Shown: one piece after another, positions 50,380 to 61,199 of the stretch
How the letters are laid out: each line of letters begins with the position of its first letter
How positions within the stretch are numbered: position 1 is the first letter of the stretch
Source: Geosiphon pyriformis
Taxonomy: Eukaryota; Glomeromycota; Glomeromycetes; Archaeosporales; Geosiphonaceae
Length of the DNA: 64,000 bases
NCBI GenBank assembly: GCA_016748015.1
Contig: JAAOMT010000226.1
Coordinates: 602,604 to 666,603, forward strand
Direction: 5' to 3'
The notes under the pieces: model-generated
Database searches by the model: none
What the model was told of the DNA's origin: nothing
What the model saw: the letters and a program-made list of their open reading frames with translations, nothing else
Translations under genes and position numbers: made by a program

Positions 50380-51790
50380 AAGTTTCTACAAGTTGTCAAA
50401 AATTTACTTGATAAAAAAGCTATTGGTCTTTTTGGTATTTTTAATAAGCTCTAAAACATAATAATATACAAGTTTTGGGTGGTTTATTAGACATTTTTAA
50501 TATATGCTTAGCATTAAATATGGTTTTTATACAATAGAAAAGAGTCTAAATTTCTATAATATCAAAGCCATATAATTGAGAAGGGATTTTTATAAATATC
50601 AGACCAATAGTTTTAATTGAAACAGCTTGAAAAATTTTATTTAAAATTCTTTTGAACAAAATTTTTTCAGTTTGTAATAATTTTGATATTTTGTATAATA
50701 ATAATTTTTCAGTTTTAAAAAACACATCTACCTAAACTTTGATTTTTGCTGTTGGTTTTATTATTAAAAATATATTAGAAAAAAACAAAAAATTGTGCCT
50801 AATTCTTCAGAACATGTGTAAAGCATACAATTCTGTTGGATGATATTATTTAAAAAACAGTTTAACTAAAATTAATATGTCTTTATTTTATTATATTTTT
50901 TAAAAGTATATACAATGATCAATTAATTAAGTAATAACAGATTTTGGATTTACAGAGAAGTATATTGTTTATAATAAACTAGATCAAGATAAAGTATTCT
51001 TGTCTCTGTTATAAAAAAATTTTTGCAAATCTTTGCTTTGTGAAGTTAAAAAACATAATAGTTTGTATAACTACAAATTGGATTCAAAAATTTTTATACA
51101 AACTGACAAATAAGATCTCAAAAATGACATAACATCTTTTCTGATAACAAAAACTTTTGTAAATGACACAATTTGGGTTAAGAATAGCATGATTCCTATT
51201 TAGCATATTCTGAACATAACTAGTAATTTTTTCAAATTAATAATATTTTAATAAATACAAATAAAATAATTGTCATATTTATTAATTGAAAAGTGGAAGT
51301 TTTTTATTTAGTAATAAATAGATTGAATATTTTAATAGCTAGAAAGAGTAAATTACATAAATACTTAGGCATTTTTTTGTTTACAGATAATCTTTTTATA
51401 CTAAGTCTTACTATGGCTTATTCAAATATTAAGTTTTTTACAAATCTGGTTTTGAAAAAAGCCATGTCTAACAAACAGTTTTTTTACTTGGTTTTGGTTG
51501 TTCTACAATTAATAGTTGGCTACAAATTACAATTTAGTCATATTTTGGTAAATATGTGTAAAAAGTAAGACAAAATATTAAAAAAAGAGCTCAAACTTAA
51601 GACCAATTTACCTAAAAATTTTCTCAATAAAGTCATTGCTTATTTTAAATTATATGATTTAAAATTATTTAAACAATTACAAGCCAAAAATTCTTTGGTA
51701 AATTTGGTAGTTTTTGCCAATTCGAAAAATATTCTTAATAGATTGTTTAAACATAGAGTTATGAATTTGCAAACTATTAGTTAAATGTTT
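50380..51790 (+). pseudogene. LINE ORF2 remnant, reverse transcriptase part
   Basis: In order: DKKAIGLFGIFNKL (50410-50450; the family has K..G..GI..EL), a stretch around YKYQTNSFN and ETA*KILFKILLN, then TFVNDTIWVKNSM at 51153..51191 where the active-site FVDD should be, and HKYLGIFLFTD at 51356..51390, the YLG block of the thumb, within the 91-codon open frame 51293..51568. The first Asp of the FxDD pair is Asn. Confidence 0.78.
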
Positions 51791-52099
51791 TAACAATCTC
51801 TTTGCTTTTCAACTAATTTGTTAATTAATTCTATAAACTGTTTTCTAACTGATATGATCAATACTTTAGTATTGTATAAGTTATTTTTAAACAATAATCT
51901 GTTTAATGTTTTCTGAATTAATAGTAGTATTATTGTTGCAGATGTTTTAAACTTAAAACCATATTTAAATATAATAAGTTTACTAAAAAGATTTGGTATT
52001 ATTTTCACAAACCAGCTTTTGAATTGTTATGGTATGTATTTTATATAGAGTATATTTCACAAATAAAAAAAACTAAATTCCAAAAGTTCAATTCTTAGT

Positions 52100-52860
52100 T
52101 GGTTTAGTTTATTGGTCAAGTTTATTAAGAATAATAGTATAAATAATAATAATACTCTGGCTTCTTATTCTACTTCTGTTCAATGCTTGGGCAAATTTAG
52201 TTTTATTTGTAAGTATTTTTTGAAGAGTAAATTTAATAATGTAGTTGTTTATATAAATAATTCAATCAAAAGTTTGAAGTTTGTAAATGCTTGTGGTAGT
52301 GTTGTTGCCTTCTTTTTAAATATTAATATAAGTGTAAAAGTTAGAGTAAATAGCTTGCTTTTTTTAATTTTGATGAAACTGCAGACTATTACTCATGTTT
52401 TGAAATGTGTTTTTGTGTTTAACTTAGTTGTATTATTTACAAATAGCCAAACATTATTGGATATAAGTGTTTTAATTAGAAAAAATATCAGTTCTGATTT
52501 TTGCAATAAATGCTAAATAAAGAAAAAACATATTTGTCATATCATTAAATCAAAAAATCTGTTAGTTAATTGGAACAAAGTTAAAAGTTATTTTAAGGTC
52601 ATTAGCAATAAGCGGACTGATTTTTTTGCTAATGCTATTACTGTGTTTAATTTTATGCTACTTATTAAAATGTTATATTACTTTCTTATTGTTAAAAACA
52701 AATCTGTCTTTGAAAATGTTCACTATTTTGTTAAGCATCTTTTTGAAACAATTAGTTTTGTTGGTTGAGATTCTAAATATGCTGATAATGTTGTAAATAA
52801 ATCTTTATGTAATCTTATTAATATGTGTAAAATCTTTAATATATAGTATTTTAATGATTA
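52100..52860 (+). pseudogene. LINE ORF2 remnant, RNase H part
   Basis: The frame 52112..52516 reads VVVYINNSIKSLKF where RNase H has YTDGS, then MKLQTITHVLKCV where it has TELQAI...AL, then LFTNSQTLLD where it has FTDSQ. The three metal-binding acids (D, E, D) are N, K, N. Past a stop, ICHIIKSKNLLVNWNKVKSY continues to the HxG/ADxxA region (RTDFFANAI). Confidence 0.78.
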
Positions 52861-53400
52861 AATTTATTCAGATTTTACCAGCTTAGTTTCTGTAATACTT
52901 TAGTCTTACTTTATAAAAACTTTATACTGCTGATTGCTTATAGCTAAAAAAAAAAATTATATAATTTAAATTATTCTAGTATATTGTGCATTTGATGTAG
53001 ATTAGTTAAGAACTCTGATTATATGTTTTCTTATATTTATAATAACTATGCCAAATTGGATTTAATTTCAAAAATTATTGAAATATAAACTGGTTTGTTA
53101 GATGTCTGTGCTATTAAAAATATAGTAATTTAGTCTTTATATAAAGCCAAATCTTTTAATTGTTTATATATATTGCTGGCCAAAAGCTTTGTAATGAGAA
53201 AGTAAATAACAGATACAGTATGCTTATTAGATGGCAGATCTGATAATGTATTGTTGATTATCAATTTGATCTGGGGTTTTGTTAAGAATTACAGATCTAT
53301 CATGTAATTGCCAATTGTTAAACTGAGAGTGTATTATAAAAAGCATGATTTTTTGCCATATAATGAATTTGTAATTCTAACAATATCTGACTTGGTATTT

Positions 53401-56174
53401 ATATAATTTCTTAAATGATTTATGATTTTGGTTTTAAATTAGATGTCCATATTTGTTTTGGTTTATATCTTTGTTTATCCAGTGTATATTTTAGTTTTTT
53501 GTGTAATATTATTAGTTTTGAAAAAAAATTTATAATACAATATTTACATCTAATATATTTTTATTTTTTAACTTTAATAATATAACTTTATATCTATATT
53601 TTTATGTGGTTTTTTAATTTCATAATAGAATTATTAGAATAAATATGTTTAATAATTATTTAAAATAATAAATCCAAATAAGTTGTAATCCAAATGAAAT
53701 AAAATGATTGAAAATTAATTAATGTAATAAAAAACACAATTTAATTTAAAATTTAAAAAATATAGGATATATAATATTTACAATATGAAAAGTATTTTAT
53801 AATGCAGAATTAAATAAAATGTGGTTTATAAAAAATTTATAAATAGAATTAAAAGATATTTATTTAAAAATATATATTAAACTTATTGTTTTTTTTTTGC
53901 TAACAGCCAATAAACTTATAATAAACAAAATAAAAAATACTGTTAAATATTATAATATATATTTTAATAAATCGTACCTAGCTTAATTTTTTATTAACAA
54001 GGTTATAATTGGAATTTTTATTGATAAAATGATAGATTAATTTATCAAAATTTTTAAATAAACAAAATAAACAAATTTTTTTTTTGAAATTAATATTAAC
54101 GAATGATTTATTTATATTTATTTTTTATTTCCATTTAATCAAAAACCATAAATTATTAAGTTATATTTTTTTTATCAATCTTATTAATAGTAATTTATTT
54201 TTATTTTAAAAAATTTTATATAAAGTATAATTAATCAAACATGTTTTGTGTGGTATTTTTTTATTTTTATCATATTTTTGCAGTTTTTAAATTGATAATA
54301 TTTATTATTATCTTTATTACTGAGTTATGATGTTTTTTACATTAAGAAATTAACATTTCATATTATTTAAAAAATATATTTATTTAATTTAATTTTTAAT
54401 AATGTATTTATAAATATTTATAAATATTTTTTTACATTGAATATCTATTAATTAAAAAGTTATTGAAAACTTTCTAATAATTTACTTGTAAAAAAATTAT
54501 TAATTTGTTGAATAAGCATAAAATTATAAAATTAACAAACTTTTAAATTATTAAAGACCAGTTGAACATAATTTAAGACTGAGTTTTTTTATTACTTATG
54601 TTGTTGAATTAATCTGTTCACAATCTTTATACAAGTATTTTCTCATTTTAGTTTTTCCTGTAATCAAACCACTTATATTAATTTGTTAGTCAAAAAATTT
54701 AACTGTAAGTTCATAAGAATCATTCTATAAATAAAATTTGCATAATCTCCATATCACATTGTACAATCCAAACTTCAATATCTTAAAGTCTCTTTTAATT
54801 TAATTTGACTTGAAATGTATTATTGGAGTCATCATATCTATTAAAAATCAATTGATACATAGTGTTACAAAATGAGTATTTTGAATTGAAGCTGGATGTA
54901 AATTTATAAGAAAAAACCGACAGAAATTAAAAAATCATACAATAGGTCAATATTTGCATTTCTCGTAAATTGATTCAAAATCTTTGACAATTCACAAAAT
55001 AAATTTAAATTTTTAAAAGATTGAAAAATATATATGATTATATAAAAGTATAAGAATGAGGTTGTAGCAATTTGCAAATTAGAAAAAAATAAATCATATT
55101 TATGCAGAATTAATGTAACGTTTTATTGCTTCAAATACTTAAATGATGTTGACAAAGTCGACCCAAAAAATAATTTAGCTCTCACAAAATGGGTTTTCTC
55201 TAATAGTTAAAATACAAGAATTGATTTTGAATGTAAAATCAACATCTTACTGGTTTTATTGTGAAGTGGTAAACTATAATTAAAATTATGAACTAAAAAA
55301 ATTTTTCGTCTCCTGAATCTAGTTTAATATAATTTCACAACTATCGCGTAATTTCTGTTTACATTTAAGGATCAACTCCTGGGAATTCAATGTAATACCA
55401 AATTGTAGTTAGTTCTTTGTTCTTATCATTTTCTATTAAAAATTATGCAGTCAGCTGAGATTTTCCACGAACCTTCCTTTTACAATTTTTAAAAATTTCC
55501 TTTTTCCGTCCAACCGCTTGATCTAAAACTCGTTCCTTGAGAAAAATCATGTTTGATTCACTTATCTTTTTTAGAAAGTTAAAAAGAACCATAATTATTT
55601 TTAAATGAACTTTGAAACAATGAAAAGCTTTATGAAATCTAAACATAGAGGCTTTTCGATCTCAGCGGCCATCGAACGCAAAAAAAAAAATTCTCAATTT
55701 TATGAGGTCATAATTGCATTCTTTTTACAAAAATAACTTTTTCCATACAAGTTTCATGATTTGGAAGCAAAATGACAGAATCAAACATCGTGAAAATCCC
55801 CTTAGAAAACGAGTCTACGGCGAAAGGTATGAACGAATCGACACATAATTATGAAAAAGTCAATAATTAATATCAGGTTTTCGAAGAAGTCTTCAATATT
55901 TTGATTATCACGCATTTGGGCCCTCATTGATTATGATTTGGAAAAAGTTGAAATGAGAAACACTCCAGAAATATATTTTGTGATTTTCTTCAGAAAATCA
56001 TTTAATCTTTCAATGAAGTAAAAAAATATTTCATTCATTCGAGAAATTTGTATTTACATTATTACTGAAGAAAAGTTTAAAAAAATTGGTTCGAATGTCC
56101 GCTAGAATCTGAGGTGATGAATAAATTAAACTCAATGTATTTCATTTCAGATTTCATTATATAGTTATCCCATG
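53401..56174. other. AT-rich spacer
   Basis: AT-only DNA to about 54.5 kb, then ordinary spacer. A 67-codon minus-strand frame (55443..55646; LKERVLDQAVGRKKEIFKNC) has no ascertainable family. No gene supported. Confidence 0.5.
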
Positions 56175-57269
56175 TTAAACGCAGATTTCCATGCTTCTGG
56201 CCCGAATAAGCTCTGCAATGCCTTCCATACCACCCCAATTAAAGATCGCTCTCATCCTCGGTTCATCCACCGCTTCATTCCAATTCTTGAGGGCAAAAGC
56301 CAATGCACCATTTTTCAAAACCTCATCTTCATAATTGCAGCCTAAAATAAACAAGGTCTGCCAATTCTTGGAGTCAACATTACGAATTAATTCTCTATTC
56401 GCGAGTTTGGCCAATTGTGGGAGTTTATTTTTGTAAGCTTCTGCATATAGTTCAGCGAGATGGGAGCGTGGAAAGAATCGGTCCATTTGTTCGGTATAAA
56501 GGTAAAATAATATGGCTCGGAATGTGACGAATGTGACGCCATCAATTTGAATTATTTTCCTTTGACTTGCGTTCCATTCCCCGACTAACATTCGTTTGAA
56601 CCAAATTGATCGTGATGCCAGTACGAATTGATGGGCTTTCAAAGTATTACCGTCTTTGAAGCTAAATTCAATGTCAGATAGCTTATTTTCACCAAAATAT
56701 TTGGTAAAGTTTGAATCAACTGGTTTGTACTTGTGGGTTTTGGCTGAGTACTTCCTGGCGCCGTTACAATTCCAGATCTTGACCCGAATCATGAAATCGA
56801 TATTGACTTTATCCCAGTCGCTCGAATTGTTTTGGTCGAATTCAGGATTGAGACAATAAAAGTTGTGTTTACCAGTATTATTTACTACAACTCCATGTGG
56901 AAGAGTAATTTTTCTTCTGTCCATTTTCGCCAGTGGTTTCAATTCCTCCTTACAATAAAGATTTTGCTGGCCTGGGTTTAACTTAAATAATTCTAGAGAC
57001 ATTTCAAATTGACTGACATTATAAGATTGTGGCCTTTCTTCGTCATTATGGAAAGGCCTTAGAAATATTCCGATTGAATTACTTTTTATCTTTGGTTTGA
57101 TAATTAAACGCCATAAGGAAGGCACTGAAGTAGCTGGTGAAGAAAAAACCTCGCTATAAATAATCTGGTTTCTTCGTATCAATGGATATAGGTGTTGAAA
57201 TTCTTTCAGAGTCCACTCATAGGTGAAGGTAGGTTCATTGATATTTTCGCTAACGCTCAAATTATTCAT
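56175..57269 (-). CDS. MATH-BTB domain protein (SPOP-like adaptor)
   Basis: A single exon of 364 residues from ATG 57269. The frame also runs 38 codons further upstream, but those come from a run of A on the plus strand (poly-Phe) and are unlikely to be coding. Residues 10-165 look like a MATH fold: FTYEWTLKEFQHL, SVPSLWRLIIKPK, then DFMIRVKIWN. BTB follows at about 185-290: LSDIEFSFKDGNTLKAHQFV, LASRSIWFKRML, IDGVTFVTFRAILFYLYT. A BACK-like helix set (YEDEVLKNGALAFALKNW) closes it. By family, MATH holds the substrate and BTB binds cullin-3, so it is a ubiquitin ligase adaptor. There is no signal peptide. It stands alone between spacers. Confidence 0.88.
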   Translation of the reverse strand: MNNLSVSENINEPTFTYEWTLKEFQHLYPLIRRNQIIYSEVFSSPATSVPSLWRLIIKPKIKSNSIGIFLRPFHNDEERPQSYNVSQFEMSLELFKLNPGQQNLYCKEELKPLAKMDRRKITLPHGVVVNNTGKHNFYCLNPEFDQNNSSDWDKVNIDFMIRVKIWNCNGARKYSAKTHKYKPVDSNFTKYFGENKLSDIEFSFKDGNTLKAHQFVLASRSIWFKRMLVGEWNASQRKIIQIDGVTFVTFRAILFYLYTEQMDRFFPRSHLAELYAEAYKNKLPQLAKLANRELIRNVDSKNWQTLFILGCNYEDEVLKNGALAFALKNWNEAVDEPRMRAIFNWGGMEGIAELIRARSMEICV

Positions 57270-58479
57270 TTTGTTAATGAGACTCAAAAGAAAGAAAAAA
57301 AAAAAAGACAATCTTTTAACCAACAATTCAAATGATAAAAGATATGACCCGTTTCTGACTGGCTTCTTAACCAGTTTTTTCAAGAACCTGTTAATTCTGA
57401 AAATTTAAATCATTTCATTTTGTGGCGCAAAGCCGCTTTACCCCTATTCGTTTGTTGAATCATTGCTAGTTCCAAGATTCTGAGAAGAAAAAAAAAAGAT
57501 ACCATTATCGTTGAATGGAAAGTTTCTAAAAATAAACAAAAGATCACGACATTTGATTATAGAAACTACCCCTGATTTATTGGTTAAAAAATCATTGCTT
57601 TTGATTAACAGTCAAAAATTAAAAAATTTATCCCAATTGTTGAATTTAGCTATTGGTTTATTCTATTTTGATGCTGATGTAACATCTATTTATGCCAAAA
57701 CTGGTCAGAGTGCATTATTGACCCATATGGCATATGATTGCCATTCTCATTGCCAGAAGAGATAATTAATGAACACTAAGAATTTCAAATATCAGGAAAA
57801 AACAAAGAACACTATGCTCCTTCGGGACTTCTTTGACTCCAAAAAATCCGTTTCTTTGAGTTTTTAAATTTTTTATAAGTAATGGTATACATTGTTTAAC
57901 TGATTTATATAATTGTTGATGAGAAAAAATTTTCAGGGCCAATTTAAATTATAAATCATTAATCCCACTAAGAGGTCCTTGTCTCAAAATCTTGTTTGTC
58001 CCAACTAAATGAGTTAAAGACTTTGCTTGAAAATTTATCATTCATGTGATTTCCGGAAACTTGCGCAAAAATCAGGGAGCTTTGAATTTGAGTAGTAATC
58101 ATTACCTAATCCTGAAAACTGGAAATGAATATCAATTCAGGAAACAAAAATTCTCGATTCATAAAAAAGTATGATCATTTCAAAGGGCAAAGACCCACGT
58201 TGTTTTCCCTTGGTTAATACAACTTTCGTTGAATAATACTTTTCAAAAATGAATTTTATTGCAGATTTTAAAAATCGAGCCCAAATTCTGTTAAAAGATT
58301 TTAGCTATATTTTTCTAGCTTTGGGAAATTCCAAAAAAATTTATAACATGATCATTTGCATCAATTTTCCCTAAAAACTTATACCAACACCTCGCTCTTA
58401 AGCAATTTACACTTCCTATTTAAAGCTCATATCGCTTAGTTAATATTGCCACACTATGAAAATCAAAAGTTAGCGCATA
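57270..58479. other. Spacer with one doubtful frame
   Basis: The plus-strand frame 57511..57765 (DLLVKKSLLLINSQKLKNLS) is open for 84 codons but has no usable ATG at its start and no known domain. It might be an exon; I do not call a gene. Confidence 0.4.
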
Positions 58480-58997
58480 TTAAACGAAAGCCAACAAAGC
58501 GGCGGCAACACCCATAGCTGCAGCCCCGATAGCACCTTGACCATATTTCAAAACTGGGGCGGCGTTCGTTGGGGTAGGATAACGGCGCGTTCCACTAAAA
58601 AGATTCATTTGAAAAAAAACAAGATTTATCAGATATGCTGGTCTTCAATCAATATGACTGGTAATAGATGTATTTAGAATTGAGCACCCACGTGGTAGTT
58701 TGGGACGTAACAGTGGTAGTACCAGTGAGAGTGGTCGATGTTGCCGTAGCAGTTAAGGTGGTGGTTGTCGGGCTTGTGGTCACAGTCGAGATGCCTGTGC
58801 TCGTAGTTGTAGTTATGGCCTGAAAATAGGTTATCGTTATTTCTGTCTTTCTTTTTATTTTTGTCAATTTGCTATAATTAATTTAACACTCAATTTACAA
58901 CGGTGGTTGAAGTTAGATCCTGAGCGTGGACAACCATGCCCAAAGCAAATGCAATGAAGAAAATAGCAAACAGAGCAACGGATCTAGCGGATTTCAT
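58480..58997 (-). CDS. Small secreted Thr-rich protein, probably GPI-anchored
   Basis: Three exons, 58899..58997, 58692..58819 and 58480..58594, give 113 residues. Residues 1-26 are a clear signal peptide (MKSARSVALFAIFFIAFALG, cleavage after VHA). The middle (TTTTSTGISTVTTSPTTTT and on) is almost only Thr/Ser, as in heavily O-mannosylated wall proteins. The end is NAAPVLKYGQGAIGAAAMGV followed by a hydrophobic tail closing ALLAFV, as in GPI-anchor signals. Intron 1 is GTAAAT...TTTCAG, intron 2 GTGGGT...TTTAG; the second donor was chosen since it alone keeps the hydrophobic tail in frame. A TATAAAGG lies 149 bp upstream. A surface or wall protein is very likely; no named family. Confidence 0.8.
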
Positions 58998-60855
58998 GCT
59001 GGCTTTGATGATTTTGAGATAAATATTAAAAAAAAATGGGACGAATGTTTTGCCAAAGTAGAATCTAAAAAAAATTTCTATATTTGCTTCGACTCTTAGT
59101 ATTTTTTGATTCGAATAAGAATGAAGAAAGAGGAAACTCCAGTTTCCTTTATACTGTTCCCTTATCGTTTTTCATTAAATATATCAGGACATGGATTCCA
59201 TTATTATTACAAATATAAGGATAAATCTTGTGATAAATCATTTGAAGATGCGCCTAAAATCCTTTTGATCAATCGAAAGATTTAATTAACAGTAACTTGG
59301 CACTTGTAAAGCTTAGAGCTTCTTTCTTTCAAAAATTTATCAAAAACTGCAATAATTTTGACAACAGGCCATTGAAATGTTCTAAGTTTGATAAAGTTCG
59401 ATTCTCCGGGGCTTGAATCTTTGACGATCCACTAGAATCATTTCTCAAATTTTTACATTTTGACGCTGTTTGGTTTAAATAAATAAAGCAAATTTGAAAT
59501 GGCCAAAATCGTGAACACCCATTTTATTTCTTAATCTGTAAAAATTTCTTTTTCAATAGGCTTCTTTCAAAAGTTGATTTTGCTTAATTCAATTTAATCT
59601 TTCGCTTTCTTTAAAAACTGACCATGGTCCAATACACCTTGTTTAGGTCAAGAATGTGAAAACCTTAAATGATTTTACTCATGTCAAAATTACTTTATAG
59701 CTTTTCTCTATATAAGCGAAACTATATTTTCCAGGGTAGAAGGGATCATCTGCTTTTAGATATCAGAAATCGGTTTTTTATTGTAATCTGATATTTTTTT
59801 ATTTCTATTTGGAAAAGCAAGTAATATTTTCAAAGCGAGCGAATTTGTGAATTTAAAAATCACAACGTTATCTTCAATTGAGTAAATTCCCATTTAAAAA
59901 TTTCATTCTATCTCAATATTAAAAACCCCTAAGGTACCCTCGAAATAATTGATATTTAAACGATGTTCTACACAAATTTTTTATCATTTAAATTTTATGA
60001 ACAATCTATATAGATTTCAAAATTTTCTAGGGCACATACCCATAATGCAAAAGATTATTATGGTGTGGCCAGGTATCGCATCCAGCGAGCCTATATAAAG
60101 AGTGAAAATGGGAGAGTTAGATATTTACGCAATTAAAGAAAATATATGAGATTTATATCAAGCAACCAAGGTCAAAAAGATATTCGAAGGAAATCTTAGT
60201 TTAAAAACATAGGAATCCTCTTTCTAATCAAAATCAAAACTTTTGAAATGATTATTGGATCAAATAGATTCGCAAAAAAGACTAAACGATTTACTAATGA
60301 GATATTCACGTTCCGTCTTTGTTAGACCAAAGGAGCTACCAAACCACTCAAGTTTTTGATCTAAAACTAGGACTACATCCTCAAAGCATTTCTGAATTAA
60401 CTTTTTGAGTAAATACAAATTCTTTATTGAAAAAGCTGGTTAGAAAAGGCCTCGCTAAAAATTCAAATATAAACATTGAGTAGAAATATTGGATTTTTAT
60501 CTTTGATATTACAAAAATTTTCTATATATTGTCTATAAAAATGTCGATTGAGAAAAATATAAATACATTTGTCACTAATATCTTTTAGGCACCAAATAAA
60601 AAATTTCGTTTCCACCATTGAAATTACATGAACAAGAAAATAAATCTTTAGCAGCATCTTTGTCGACAACAATAATCTCATTATTATCTATTTATAAAAT
60701 TTGCAACCCAAGTATTATCAAATATGATTTTTCTGGAAATCAATTATAAGCTTTTAAATGATGGCCATGTATAAGAAGAATCTATAAATTGAATAGAAAA
60801 GGAGAACATGTGATACTGATTTAGTTTAGGATTAGATTGAATTTAGGTTTTTTGC
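58998..60855. other. Spacer upstream of the small secreted gene
   Basis: Has the promoter of the secreted-protein gene, a lone TATATAAAG on the plus strand near 60092 without a gene after it, and a minus-strand open stretch at 60573..60692 (DKDAAKDLFSCSCNFNGGNE) that may be an orphan exon. The 72-codon frame 60463..60681 is in another register and not convincing. Confidence 0.4.
59129..59153 (-). promoter_or_regulatory. TATA box with adjacent inverted repeat
   Basis: Minus-strand TATAAAGG (59146..59153) beside GGAAACT-CC-AGTTTCC (7-bp arms, 59132..59147), 135-155 bp before the ATG of the small secreted protein. The position fits a core promoter; the inverted repeat could bind a dimeric factor. 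Confidence 0.45.
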
Positions 60856-60890
60856 AATAATCAAGCATTGCATAGCAATGCTTGATTATT
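60856..60890 (-). repeat. Perfect 16-bp hairpin, 3-nt loop
   Basis: AATAATCAAGCATTGC (60856..60871), loop ATA, GCAATGCTTGATTATT (60875..60890), with no mismatch. It lies just past the 3' end of the Fanzor/TnpB-like remnant. Confidence 0.95.
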
Positions 60891-60904
60891 TCCTACATGG
60901 TTAC

Positions 60905-61150
60905 TGTAGGACCAAGAAAAAGATCTCTCAACCGACATTTTCATCTCTATCCATCACAACTCCAGCAGTTATAAGCTGGTTCTTTAGATGTTGCCACATC
61001 TACTACAAATCTTGGATGTGTAAGCTTTGTTCTGAATAATAACACAACTCCTTAATTCCTTGGCCTTGCTGATCAGGCATTGTCAAAAGCAATAACTCAC
61101 TCAAAAAAGCATTTTTCAACAGTTTTCATGTAATCTTCTTGTCTTACAAT
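60905..61150 (-). pseudogene. Fanzor/TnpB-like RNA-guided nuclease, C-terminal remnant
   Basis: On the minus strand, in family order: VIAFDNA (about 61080-61100), like the RuvC-II surroundings (a conserved acid is expected here in TnpB); AYTSKICSRCGNI (60987..61025), the TSKxCSxCG that opens the zinc ribbon of TnpB and Fanzor proteins; AYNCWSC (about 60959-60979), the second CxxC; and MDRDENVG (60931..60954), the DRDxN of RuvC-III, ending in EIFFL after a TGA. The pieces lie in three frames, with indels of one to a few bases and stops, and nothing is left upstream of about 61.2 kb. Fanzors are the eukaryotic relatives of IS605/IS607 TnpB, carried by transposons, and occur in fungi. The remnant is dead. 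Spacing of the motifs is near normal, which makes chance unlikely. Confidence 0.68.
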
Positions 61151-61199
61151 TTACCATGTTTGACACATTAAAAAGAAGAATGACAATCGTATCAAATTT

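Larger units (their letters stand above)
46887..53400 (+). mobile_element. Decayed LINE with gag-like ORF1 and EN-RT-RNase H ORF2
   Basis: One plus-strand element of about 6.5 kb whose parts occur in LINE order: gag-like ORF1 with a ruined zinc knuckle, EEP endonuclease, reverse transcriptase, then RNase H. It is full of stops, but conserved blocks stay in their places. Changes at motif positions are almost all Cys-to-Tyr, Asp-to-Asn, Glu-to-Lys, Gly-to-Ser and His-to-Tyr, which are single G-to-A or C-to-T steps. That explains both the AT-richness and the many stops. LINEs with this layout are common in Rhizophagus-type genomes (family knowledge). Exact ends are not visible; there is no clear tail or target duplication. 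Confidence 0.8.

Noticed and set aside
57270-57383. Longer start for the MATH-BTB protein (38 extra residues)
   Set aside because: The extra part is poly-Phe from an A-run on the plus strand; MNNLSV at 57269 is the natural start.
60083-60150. A gene behind TATATAAAG near 60092
   Set aside because: The following ATG opens only 13 codons and no intron donor follows.
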